DNA of 18,747 bases from Davidsoniella eucalypti (Eukaryota; Ascomycota; Sordariomycetes; Microascales; Ceratocystidaceae), in NCBI GenBank assembly GCA_004009845.1, contig RMBW01000257.1:1-18747 (forward strand), given 5' to 3'. Below are positions 1 through 8,390 of this stretch, one piece after another. Both the position numbers and the translations under genes were made by a program. Under the pieces are notes generated by a model, which ran no database searches, was not told where the DNA came from, and saw only the letters and a program-made list of their open reading frames with translations. Within the stretch, counting starts at the first letter, position 1. Each line of letters begins with the position of its first letter.

Positions 1-1721
1 CCTGTTCGTCTTGGGTCCGTGTAAGGTTCTGCGAGAGGGGCATTGGTTGCGATGTGCCCTGGGCTGGGAGCAGATGAAGCAGACTCCTTTCTCGAAACAT
101 GCGATTGCGTTCAGCAGGGGTTAGGACGTGTGGCCTATCATTGCGGGGTTGCTGAGTTGACGAGGTGCGTTGTTACGTGAAGGGGGCTCGGCACGCGCCC
201 TCCAGTTGTCGCTATCGCGGGTAGTGGGTAGGACGCGAGGTCTTCTTCGTGTAAGGACCGTAGTAATCGTGGTGGCGGCTGAAATGGTCGAGCAGGCTCT
301 CAGTGACTTCCCTGTAAGTAGGCAGGCTCCAGAGGATGGTGGTTTTGACCACTAGCTCTTCCCGTGTGGCGCGACGTAGGAGGTCGAATGAGCATGTCGT
401 CGTCTTGCATACCTGCGGCCAGAGCTAACCCTTCGAAACGGTTGAAGAAGTCGAGGAATGATTCGTGGGGACTCCTGGCGGGCACCAAAGAAGGCAGTGC
501 GGCTGCTTACTTACTGGGCACGGCTGCGGAACATGAGGTCGAGTTTGTCTAGCAGCTTGTCGTATGAGCCGGGTTGTTCGCTAATGGAGACGAAGAATTC
601 GTTGAGTTTGGCGCGTGTGTCGGTGCCCAGTCGGCTGAACAGGTAAGCAGTTCGGGCCAGCTCGTTTCGCCTATAAGCTCGGCCATCGATTCGCATCTGA
701 AGACTGCTAGGGTTCGCCAGTTTTCATACTCTGCGTGAGTGCCTCCAAATTCGATAAGGTGAGGCTGAGATGGGCGGACGCGGCTACGTGATCTCGAACG
801 TCTTCGGGTAGTGACGGCAGTAGTTGGGACAGGAGGCAGGCGGGAGCAGTAGGTTCAGTATGGTTGCCTATGACCAATTGGGACAGTAGCGAGACAGTGT
901 CCTTCAATTCCCTAAGTTCGTTAAGCAGCGCATTGTCGGCAGGCTGGGGGGCGCGTGAATGAGCAGGGCCAGGAGAACGCGTCGGCTGACGGCCACGGGA
1001 TGGGGGACGCGACGCGTGGCGGACAGACATTCCCCATGCTTTCGGCCAGACGGGCCAAGTCAGAGTCGGGGAAGGGTGCTGGCTGACGGAGGGGCGACGA
1101 CGAGAATGGGTATCACACCAGGGGGCAAAGTGGGATAGGCTTCGAAACAGAGGCAGCACGACTAATGGCACGGGTGTGCGTGGTCTCGTACGAGATTAAT
1201 TCCTCAGCTTCATATGCAGCGGCCCGTGGAGCGACTAGAGGAGCGCGGGAAGAGTGCACGGGGTTACCATCCTTATCACGCGGGGGAGAGCGTGGGATGC
1301 CGATGAAACAGGAGGAAAGGAGACGTGAGGATACGTGAGCACGAGCACGCGCTTCGCGGATTATACTGCGGTTACCACAGGCGACGTGGCCAACAAAGTC
1401 ACCGGTGAAGGAGGGTGGCCCAAGTTTATCGTGAAAGTGTCCTTATGGGCGAGGACGTCGCGTGTGGGAATGGGCAAAAGCCAAGGAGGGAGGCCAGACG
1501 GGCGCGCTCCTTGCGCTTGAATAGTGCGAGGTAACACAAGCCGGGTTTGCGCCAGGCGCGCTTCGTAGGTAGGTCAAGGGCGGACAAGATGTAGCCCTCA
1601 GCCGGTTCCTGGTTGGGGTTTAGGGTGAAAACACGCGCTAGGCAAGGTTATGCCAGGTGTGGTAGACGCAGCGAGTTAGGGTAGCAAGGAGACCCCAGAA
1701 CAGAAATAGCAAGCCAGACAT
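1..1721 (-). pseudogene. gag: Decayed gag of element A (3' end outside window)
   Basis: The frame starts at an ATG at 1721, in the same context as the intact gag start of element D at 12048. The first residues (MSGLLFLFWGLLATL) are hydrophobic, as in D. A stop follows after about 27 codons; then, in another frame, comes a segment clearly related to D Gag (QEPAEGY, KPGLCYLALFKRKERARLA, LLGFC). Later pieces at 511-696 (RLGTDTRAKLNEFF) and 300-488 (FFNRFEGLALAAGM) match the D capsid-like region. Near the left edge (about 47-88) is a CFIC...H...C zinc-knuckle-like motif with CX2CX5HX3C spacing instead of CX2CX4HX4C. Several frameshifts and stops make it non-functional. Homology to D Gag is seen directly; the Gag role is family knowledge. 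Confidence 0.8.
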
Positions 1722-1781
1722 GGTGACTTGGACGTGTGCGAGAAGCGGCGCGAGCGGACGGATAAGGCAGGTGCAATAGGG

Positions 1782-2030
1782 CAAGCAAAACGGCTTTGGA
1801 CAGGACGAATAAAAGCAAGCAAAACGGCTTGGACAAAGGGAAAATCAAGCGGTCGGCTTGTACAGGAAAAGGGCAAGCGGACGGCTTGGACAGGAAAAGT
1901 GGCAAGCGGACGGCTTGGACAGGAGAGAGGCAAGCGGACGGCTTGGACAACAGAGAGGGCAAGCGACGGCTTGGAGGAAAGAGGGCAAGCAGACGGCTTG
2001 GACAGAAAAAGAGGGCAAGCAGACGGCTTG
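1782..2030 (-). repeat. Leader hairpin repeat array of element A (about 9 units)
   Basis: Units of about 24-34 bp contain CAAGC, a loop of 4-6 nt, then GCTTG, followed by GGACA. Unit starts are about 1782 (imperfect), 1816, 1846, 1874, 1903, 1931, 1960, 1986 and 2016. Each can fold into a 5-bp stem in the RNA. Spacers and loops vary more than stems. The array lies between the primer-binding site and gag, the same place as in element D. Repeats in all frames create long peptide-like ORFs on both strands; I treat these as by-products. Confidence 0.8.
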
Positions 2031-2051
2031 GACAACAAAAACTTAAGAGTT

Positions 2052-2062
2052 ATCGGTCTCAA
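2052..2062 (-). other. Self-priming primer-binding site of element A
   Basis: On the minus strand the sequence is TTGAGACCGAT, 2 nt downstream of the inferred LTR end at 2065. It is the exact reverse complement of ATCGGTCTCAA at 2128-2118 inside the LTR. No TGG start typical of a tRNA-primed site is present. The pattern matches the Tf1/sushi mode, in which the 5' end of the element RNA folds back to prime reverse transcription. It predicts an RNA start at 2128. Confidence 0.7.
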
Positions 2063-2064
2063 AA

Positions 2065-2243
2065 TGAGACGATATACGAGGATTTGCGAGGAAAAATGGT
2101 CGTAAAGATGAATTGAATTGAGACCGATGAGGGAGAAAGAGAAACTAAGACTAAACTACGAGGGAATCGGTCCCTATTTATGTCAAAGTCAAGTAGGGCC
2201 AAGGCATGACTTGGCCAATACTGATGGGCCTTAGACCCTTACA
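2065..2243 (-). repeat. 5' LTR of element A (179 bp)
   Basis: The LTR begins TGTAAGGGTC at 2243 and ends CGTCTCA at 2065, which gives TG...CA ends. It aligns along its length with the LTRs of D (12385-12565) and B (3345-3522). A TATA-like CATAAATAG lies at 2182-2174, followed by a pyrimidine-rich stretch and the inferred RNA start at 2128. The inner end is inferred from LTR comparison and primer-site position, since the 3' LTR of A is outside the window. Confidence 0.8.
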
Positions 2244-3344
2244 CCGTGGGTCATGAAGAACGGTGAGAGACCCGTAGTGGAAGAGATCCTGTTGTTTAGG
2301 GCGAGTTGTGCTTGGGGCAGCAAGGAGGCCCAGTCGTCCTGAGCGAAGGAACAGAAATTGCGAAGGTACGTTTCAATCTCCTGATTACTGCGTTCTTGGC
2401 TGCCATCCGTCTGAGGATGGAACGCTGTGGACAGGCGACGCTGGATCCCAAAGCGACGGCATACTTCGCCCCAAAATAACTGCGCAAATTGAGGCCCTCT
2501 ATCGGAAACGATAGCAAGGGGGAAACCGTGGTGAGAAAAGACGTGGATCAGCAGGGCTTCAGCGGTGGCTTGTGCGGTGATAGCCTTCATGGGAATCAGA
2601 ATCTGTGATTTAGACAGACGGTCAGTGACCCCTAGAATGGAGGTGCAACCAGCAGAAGGGGGTAACGGGCCGATGAAGTCCATAGCCAATTCAGACCAAG
2701 GTCTGGACGGTACTGGTAGGGGTTTCAGCAGGCCGCGCTTCTGCTCTCGCCAAATCTTGCTTTTTCCGCAAGACGAGCAATTCGATACGAACTGACGGAC
2801 ATCGTTGGTCAGACCAGGCCAGGCATATTCGCGCGACACTAGGTCACGGGTGATTGCTCTGCCGGGGTGGCCTGCGAGGGTGGAATCGTGGATCTGCTGG
2901 ATAATTTTGGTCCTCAAAGGCTCGTGGTGAGGGACCCAAAGTCTATCGCGCCAGCGTAGTCTCCCTTCCGAGTCTAGTTTGCACTCGCTCATTTGCCATT
3001 GCAAACCCCAGTCGGCTGGGAATGAGCGAGCTCCCTCTCGTACTAATTTCCGAGCTATCCACCAACGGTTGCATTGGGCTAGCGCTTGGTTCCATAGGCT
3101 AGTCATCTCGGGGTCCGCGAAGGGGGAGGTCACAGCTTCCTTGATCGCCTTGTCGTCAGTCGGCGCGTCCTTGTCAGGCTCCTGAGCCCAAACTGCGCCG
3201 ATTACCACCAGGTCGTTGCTTGACTCACTCTTCTCAAGGAGTTGGTGGAAGCGACTAGCCAGTCTGTCGTCATTTTCGTTGGCTGGCATGTCCTGGTCCC
3301 TTCTAGACAGGGCGTCTGGCACAACTTGCTCAGTACCTGGGCGG
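2244..3344 (-). pseudogene. pol: Integrase part of element D pol, cut at both ends by insertions
   Basis: The frame is open from the duplicated GGCGG (3340-3344, next to element B) to 2244, where element A's LTR begins; the stop seen after THGVRV lies in A's LTR. From N to C: the RNase H-integrase linker (RPGTEQVVPDALSRRDQDM); a zinc-binding HHCC region (HDSTLAGH ... CSSC); and the DDE core with D in AMDFIGPLP (near 2680), D in VSDRGPQF (near 2497) and E in ERSNQEIE (near 2390). It stops at FFMTHG, so the C-terminal domain and any chromodomain are missing here and presumably lie left of element A. It joins in frame to the RT half at 8386-10254. Integrase inserts the cDNA copy into the genome; in this state it cannot make a full protein. 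Confidence 0.9.
3340..3344. repeat. Target-site duplication of element B, left copy (GGCGG)
   Basis: GGCGG directly precedes the plus-strand left end of B's LTR (TGACACGAAC). The same 5 bases follow the other end of B at 8386-8390. Five-base duplications are usual for Ty3/Gypsy integrases. Confidence 0.85.
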
Positions 3345-3522
3345 TGACACGAACTAGGTGAGGCAGTGGCAAGCAATCTAGTAGAAAGGACTTCGATTGA
3401 TACCGATGAAGGAGAAAGGCTAATATCTGTTGGAATACGGCGGGAATAGGTCCCTATTTATAGCCGTTTATCTGACTAGGTAAATACCTAGACAAATACC
3501 AACTGGGCCTTAGCCCGTGACA
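3345..3522 (-). repeat. 3' LTR of element B (178 bp)
   Basis: On the minus strand it starts TGTCACGGGC at 3522 and ends TTCGTGTCA at 3345. It carries a TATA box (CTATAAATAG, 3463-3454), then a pyrimidine-rich tract and ATCGGTATCAA at 3407-3397, which aligns with the inferred RNA start of A and D. Its first 15 nt recur at 8371-8385 at the other end of the element. The PPT directly upstream identifies it as a 3' LTR. Confidence 0.9.
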
Positions 3523-3540
3523 TTAGCCCCCTCCCCCCTC
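3523..3540 (-). other. Polypurine tract of element B
   Basis: The minus strand reads GAGGGGGGAGGGGG followed by CTAA and then the LTR start. Such a tract primes plus-strand DNA synthesis in LTR retroelements. Element C has the same design: a G-rich purine run plus a 4-nt spacer before the LTR. Confidence 0.8.
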
Positions 3541-3691
3541 GGCAGACTAACTAATTCTAACTGATAAAATCTATAATACATGCTGACAAATTAAGTTTGT
3601 CTTAAAAATGGCGCAGGGAGTGCTGCGGAAAAATAAGGAGTATCGTAAATACGGTAAACTCCGAGTGGCGGTAGCGCCGATTGAATGTTAC

Positions 3692-6600
3692 TTAGTGAGT
3701 GGTACCGTGCCAATAAGAAAATAATGAGTCTGATGATTCCTCCCCCCCTTGATGTTGCATGTGGGTGGGTGGCTGTGGGGATGCGGCTTGGTCCGATGGG
3801 ACTGTGCTAACTTGCTCAATAATGGCTGAGGACGCGGTGACTAGGGAGCGATCCAGGAAGATGCGCCAAGCGAGGGTACTTTCGACGTGTTCTACTGGTT
3901 CCCAAGTGGGGTCCTGGTAACCTGACCACTTAACTAGTGCCTGTTCGTGGCCGCGGTACTTACGCTGGCGGACGATTTCCTCAACTCGGAATTCCCTTCA
4001 GCTAGAGACTCGTCGCCGTATGCTTCGTCTCTCGTAATGGCTTCGGGTTCATCGTCTTGGAGCACTTGAGAAGGTAGGGGGTTGTTGAAGGCGTGACGGA
4101 CCTTGTTCACGTGAAAGACAGGGTGGACCAAGCCGGGGACGTCCAGTCGGACTGCATGGGAACCTACGAGGCCTGTGACCGTGTAGCGGCGTGCCAGCCA
4201 ATCTAATTTCTTAGATGGTCTCAAGGATGAGAGATTTTCCGTTTTCAGGAAGACTTTGTCTCCAATCTTGAATTGCGAGGCTGGCTGGCGACGGCGGTTG
4301 GCTGCGGTTTCCTGGTAGTCCTGTGCGGAGGCTATGGCTACTTGCGCGAATCCCGATGCATTGCTGATTTTGTCTAGGAATGCTTGTGCGTCGTGGACGG
4401 GGGATCGTGTGGAGGCTGGGTCAGTGGATGGTGATGGTTCCACTATGGACATGTTGTAGCCGTGGGTAGCGAAGAAGGGCGCTAGGCCTGTGCTGGAAAC
4501 CGTGCGGTTGTTGAGTGCAATTTGGGCTTGGGGTAGTAATTCGGCCCAGTCGTCCTGTGCGAAGGAGCAGAAAATGCGAAGGAAGGTCTCAACTTCTTGG
4601 TTACTTCGTTCTTGGGCGCCATCCGTTTGTGGATGGAAGGCTGTGGAAAGGCGTCGTGTGATGCTGAAGCGCCTGCAGACTTCGCCCCAAAATGAAGAGA
4701 ACTGTGGTCCACGGTCTGATACAATGGCCGTGGGAAACCGTGGTGGACGAAGACATGGGTAATGAGGGCTCGGGCCGTCGCTTCGGCCGAGGTGTCTGAC
4801 ATGGGGACGAGGATTTGAGACTTGGATAGTCTATCGGTGATCCCGAGAATAAAGAGGTGGCCCTTGGATGGAGGTAGGGGGCCAATAAAGTCCATGGCCA
4901 GCTCGGACCAGTGGCGTGATGGGATTGGAAGGGGCTTGAGGAGACCGCGCTTCTGTTCTCGCCAATACTTGCTCTTTCCGCAAGTGGTGCAATTGGAGAC
5001 GAATTGCCGGACATCGTTGGTGAGTCCAGGCCAAGTATATTCGCGCGCGACTAGGTCCCTGGTAATTTCGCGGCCAGGGTGTCCTGACAAGTGGGAGTCA
5101 TGGACAGTCTGGATCAGTTTGGTGCGTAAGGGTTCAAAACGGGGGATCCATAGTCTGTTGCGCCAACGAAGGAGGCCTAAGTCATCCACGGAGCATTCGC
5201 TGATTTGCCATTGCAGGCCCCATGCTGAGGGAAAAGACCTAGCTGCTTCCTGGACAAGGGAGCGGGCTAGCCACCATCGGTTGTTGGAGGCCAGGGCTTG
5301 AGTCCAGAGGGCTGTGAGGTCGGGGTCTGCAAACGGGGAAGGTAGTGCGACCTGCGTGGCGACCTCGTCTGAGGCTGCGTCCAGGTCTGGAACGTTGGAC
5401 CAGACTGCGTTGATTACGACCAGGTTGTCTCCTGAGTCGGCAGGGGCGAGGAGTTGGTGTACTCTACTTAGCAGCCTGTCGTCGTTGGCATCCTTGGGCA
5501 TGTCTTGGTCTCTGCGGGAAAGGGCATCGGGCACAACTTGGTCTGTGCCCGGGCGGTGCTTGAGTTCAAAGCTAAAATCCGATAACTCGTAGCCCCAGCG
5601 GCGTTGGCGCTCTGCTAGGGTTCTTTTGGTCCTAAAGAACTCGAGGTTACGGTGGTCCGTGAATACAGTGAAATGGACTCCTAGGAGAAAGTGTCTCCAT
5701 TGGCGGATCGCCCAATAAATCGCCAACATTTCCTTGTCGTGGATAGGATAGTTGGACTCAGCAGGGGTGAGTTTCCTAGACAGGAAGGCGATTGGGTGAA
5801 GGAGGCCGTCAGTGCCGCGCTGAGTGAGTTCAGCGCCGAGGGCATAGCCAGAGGAGTCCGCTGAGAGAATAGTTTCTCTATCAGGTTCGAAGGGGACCAG
5901 GAGGGGGGGAGCGACGAAGGCTTCCTTGATCTTGCGGAATGAGTCGTCGCAAGCGTCAGTCCAAATGAAGGGTGTATCCTTCTTGGTTAAGTTGGTTAGG
6001 GGAGCCAGGGTTTCGGAGATGCGAGGGACAAAGTCCCTGTAAAAGTTGACAAAGCCTGTGAAGCGGCGTAACTCTGTCAGAGTGTAGGGACGTTCCCAGT
6101 TGCGAATGGCTTCGGACTTGTCCGGGTCTGCACGGATGCCTAGGCCTGGGCCCACCAGGAATCCGAGGAACTTAATTTCCTTGGCTGCGAATTGGCATTT
6201 CCTGATGTCGAGCTGGAGGTCTGCTTTGTCCAGGGCGGATATAATTTCCAGGACTAGTTTGCGGTGGTCTTCAAGGGACCCGCTGGAATAGATACAGACG
6301 TCGTCGATATAGGCGTCACAGTTGATACCATGCCATTTGTCCAGCACTACGTTGATGCGGCGTTGGAAGGCAGCTGGGGCGTTGGTAAGCCCGAAGGGGA
6401 CGACATTCCACTGGAAGGCACCCAGTGGGGTGCGAAAGGCTGTTAAGTGTTCAGAGCCTGGGGCAATTCGGATGCGGTGGAAGGCCGAGATAACGTCTAC
6501 CTTGGAAACCCATTCAGAACCTGTGATGCGACGCAGAGTTTCTCCCATGAGAGGCAGGGGGTACTTGTCCTTGATTGATGCGTTGTTAACTCCACGGTAG

Positions 6601-7420
6601 TCTACGCAGAAGCGTACTCCGCCTCCTGGTTTATTGACGAAGAGGACGGAGGAACCGTGTTCCGAGTCAGAGGGGCTAATGAACTGGGTGCCTTTGAGGC
6701 CTTCCAGGGTCTTTTGGAGGACGAGGAGTTCCGGGCGTGTGAGGGGGTACAGCGACTGGGTAGGGATTTTGGCGCCTGGTTTGAGCCTGATTTCTAAGTC
6801 TACTCCTGGCCTGTGCGGGGGTAGTGTCTCGGCTAGTTTAGGGTCGAAAGCCGAGGCTACTGGTTCTAACCAGTCGGGTAAATGCGGACGTGATTTGTCC
6901 TTATGGGCGAGAGCGATCTGGATGTTCTCCAGCGAAGCTCTATAAATACTCACGTTGCCCTCCTCGCTGCAGAGTTTATAAAATTCCTCTGCGTTTAGCT
7001 CTTCAGAAGGTGCGATAATCACCTCTTGTTTCCGAGGCCGCAGCCTTACATCGTTGTTTACCAACCATCTCTGGCCTAGGATGATGTCCTCAGTTTGGCC
7101 AGGAACCACGTAGGCCCAAATGGTTTCTTGGTGGCCGTTGATGGTGAGGGAGAAGGCGGCGATGGTGTCGATGTGCGGGGGGTTGTCCTGTGTAGTGACT
7201 TGGACAATCTCTCGTTCAGAGATGGTGTGGGTGAGGATGGCGTGAGGGAGGAGACGCGGGGGAACGACGGCGACAGTGAGGCAGCCACTATCCACGAGGG
7301 CCTTAGTCGAGTAGTCACCTAAACTTACGTCTAAATAATTACCCGAGGCACTCATTTCTAATCTGACTATTCTATCTCCAATTGATTCCCCCTTGTCGGG
7401 GAGCGGTTTCCCCCGACTAT
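3692..7420 (-). pseudogene. pol: pol of element B: protease, RT, RNase H, integrase, chromodomain; two frameshifts
   Basis: The first ATG is at 7355, but the pol frame is open back to the gag stop (7421), and those 22 codons resemble the same region of D, so expression probably uses a -1 frameshift. Numbering from the ATG: the aspartic protease DSG has its D at residue 22; the RT YIDD box is at about 349; next come RNase H motifs (SADSSGYALGAE, DKEMLAIYWAI, TDHRNLEFF) and the integrase zinc region (HDSHLSGH ... CTTC) with MDFIGP. Near 4730, after HHGFP, a frameshift moves the rest (SDRGPQF, FHPQTDG, ERSNQE, the C-terminal domain with FHVNKVRHA) to another frame, open down to 3934. Near 3995 a second shift puts the chromodomain (QALVKWSGYQDPTWEP) in a third frame, ending at a stop at 3692-3694. 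About 1,240 codons in total, normal for chromovirus Pol. Inactive as it stands, unless a shift is a sequencing error. Confidence 0.85.
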
Positions 7421-7429
7421 CTAAAAATC
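7395..7429 (-). promoter_or_regulatory. gag-pol -1 frameshift signal of element B
   Basis: Gag ends GAT TTT TAG (7429-7421). After a 3-nt spacer comes a perfect 7-bp stem, GTCGGGG (7401-7395) with CCCCGAC (7417-7411) and a 9-nt loop. Pol continues in the -1 frame (GGA TTT TTA). The same layout with a different stem sequence occurs in element D. A recoding role is inferred from frame, conserved slip-site bases and conserved downstream coding. Confidence 0.6.
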
Positions 7430-8370
7430 CGGCTCATTGCTGACTGAAGGGGCGGTGCTAGAGGATTGCGGTTGCGAGGTACTTAGACATTCATTGATCA
7501 TTGAGCGAACATCCTCTAGGGAGATGGATGGCTTAGTGGCCGCGGCGTTGGCGCGGATGGCACCCCTGGCGTTGCGTGAGTTACGGCATTCTGCGGTGCT
7601 GTGGCCTGGTCTCTTGCATTTGGAGCAGAAGTTAGGGGAGCTTGGGCAGAACCTCGGGGAATGTCCCTTTAGGTTGCAGGAGGAGCAGGGGGGAGCGTCT
7701 GAGCACTTGAACGAGGAGTGCGTGGTCTGTTGACAAAAGAGGCAGGGCTTGAAAGTGGTTGCGCTGCTGTTCACGGGGGGCGCCTGAGAGGGCTGCATAG
7801 GGGTAGGCTGGCGCCAGTTGGAGGAGGTTGCGCGGCGAGCCTTGTTGGTTTCCTTGACTCTGGCGACAGGACGCATTGTTGCTATCATAGTGTCGAAGGG
7901 TCTGATGTGGAAGAGCGTGGCAAGGTGATCCTGCATGTCTGGGTGCAGGCCTTCTTGGAGGATGGACAGTAGTGTGTTATGGTCTGTAATTTGGGCTTTG
8001 TCGCGGAGGGCGCATAGGCGGTTGGTGAATGTTTCGAAAGGCTCGCTAGGTCCCTGCTTTATTTTCATCAGTAGGCGGTTGGCCGTTCTGGCGCGGTCTG
8101 GGTCGTCATAGCGTGAGTCTAGGTACGCGATAAATAGCTGGAAGCCGGTAGGGGACGCTAAGTGCTGAAGGTACTTGGGGCGGACTTGGTCCCTGATCTC
8201 GGGAGAGAGTGAGTTCATGGTGTAAGCTAGTTGGTCCCTAGGCGAGTGAAACCTCTGGAAGTCGACGAGGAATTTCTCGTTGAGCTCGTGCTTCCATGTG
8301 GTGTAGTCGAACGATCCGTCGAATTTGCGCACAGCGTCTAGGACGTCCTTACGGCGAGAGATGGAGTCTT
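7421..8370 (-). pseudogene. gag: gag of element B, N terminus deleted; three CCHC zinc knuckles
   Basis: About 316 codons remain and are open to the stop at 7421. The first part (FDYTTWKHELNEKFLVDFQR, YLDSRYDD, FTNRLCALRDKA) looks like a retrotransposon Gag capsid region. The C-terminal part holds three tandem CX2CX4HX4C motifs: CLFCQQTTHSSFKC, CSSCNLKGHSPRFC and CSKCKRPGHSTAEC (about 7586-7744), which bind nucleic acid in Gag proteins. The tail ends EPDF, like ELDF in element D. The start codon, the N-terminal part and the leader are gone; the frame instead continues upstream through a 15-nt LTR stub into pol of element D. Gag identity is firm. Homology to D Gag is weak outside the tail. Confidence 0.85.
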
Positions 8371-8385
8371 CCTTAGCCCGTGACA
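8371..8385 (-). repeat. 15-nt remnant of the 5' LTR of element B
   Basis: The minus strand reads TGTCACGGGCTAAGG, identical to the first 15 nt of B's 3' LTR at 3522. It sits directly next to the duplication GGCGG. After it the sequence switches to gag coding, so the rest of the LTR is deleted. Confidence 0.85.
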
Positions 8386-8390
8386 GGCGG
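8386..8390. repeat. Target-site duplication of element B, right copy (GGCGG)
   Basis: Identical to 3340-3344. It separates B's LTR stub from the RNase H end of element D. Confidence 0.85.

Larger units (their letters stand above)
1..2243 (-). mobile_element. Element A: 5' part of a Ty3/Gypsy chromovirus-like LTR retrotransposon
   Basis: Reading on the minus strand, the order is LTR (2243 to 2065), primer-binding site, a leader with a hairpin repeat array, then a decayed gag that runs off the left edge. The LTR start (TGTAAGGG) interrupts the integrase frame of element D at 2243/2244, so A inserted into D. The 5 bp of D next to it, CCGTG (2244-2248), should be the target-site duplication; its partner lies outside the window. 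LTR, leader and gag all match the same parts of element D in order, so A and D belong to one family. Pol and the 3' LTR of A are not visible. Confidence 0.85.
3345..8385 (-). mobile_element. Element B: Ty3/Gypsy retrotransposon inserted in D, 5' end deleted
   Basis: B is bounded by a 178-bp 3' LTR (3345-3522) and the first 15 nt of its 5' LTR (8371-8385), with GGCGG at 3340-3344 and 8386-8390 as a perfect 5-bp duplication. Minus-strand order is LTR stub, gag (start missing), pol, a 3' untranslated stretch of about 150 nt with small inverted repeats, PPT and LTR. The 5' LTR, primer site, leader and gag start were lost in one internal deletion after nucleotide 15 of the LTR. Pol carries two frameshifts. 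B cannot move on its own. Its LTR resembles those of A and D, but its Gag is of a different type with three zinc knuckles. Confidence 0.9.

Noticed and set aside
1335..1520. Plus-strand frame of 61 codons
   Set aside because: Opposite strand of the decayed gag of element A, whose homology to D Gag is clear.
1782..2030. CRISPR-like array
   Set aside because: Repeat units are short, imperfect and palindromic with similar A/G-rich spacers, they lie in a retrotransposon leader, and the organism looks eukaryotic.
1648..2062. Long frames on both strands made of repeated SKPSAC / QADGLD-type peptides (also 12003-12524)
   Set aside because: They are translations of the leader hairpin repeats; similar frames appear in several phases and on both strands, they overlap LTR and primer site, and conservation follows RNA stems rather than codons.
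2231..3376. Single 381-codon integrase gene
   Set aside because: Its first codons come from element B's LTR and its last from element A's LTR; the real element D segment is 2244-3344.
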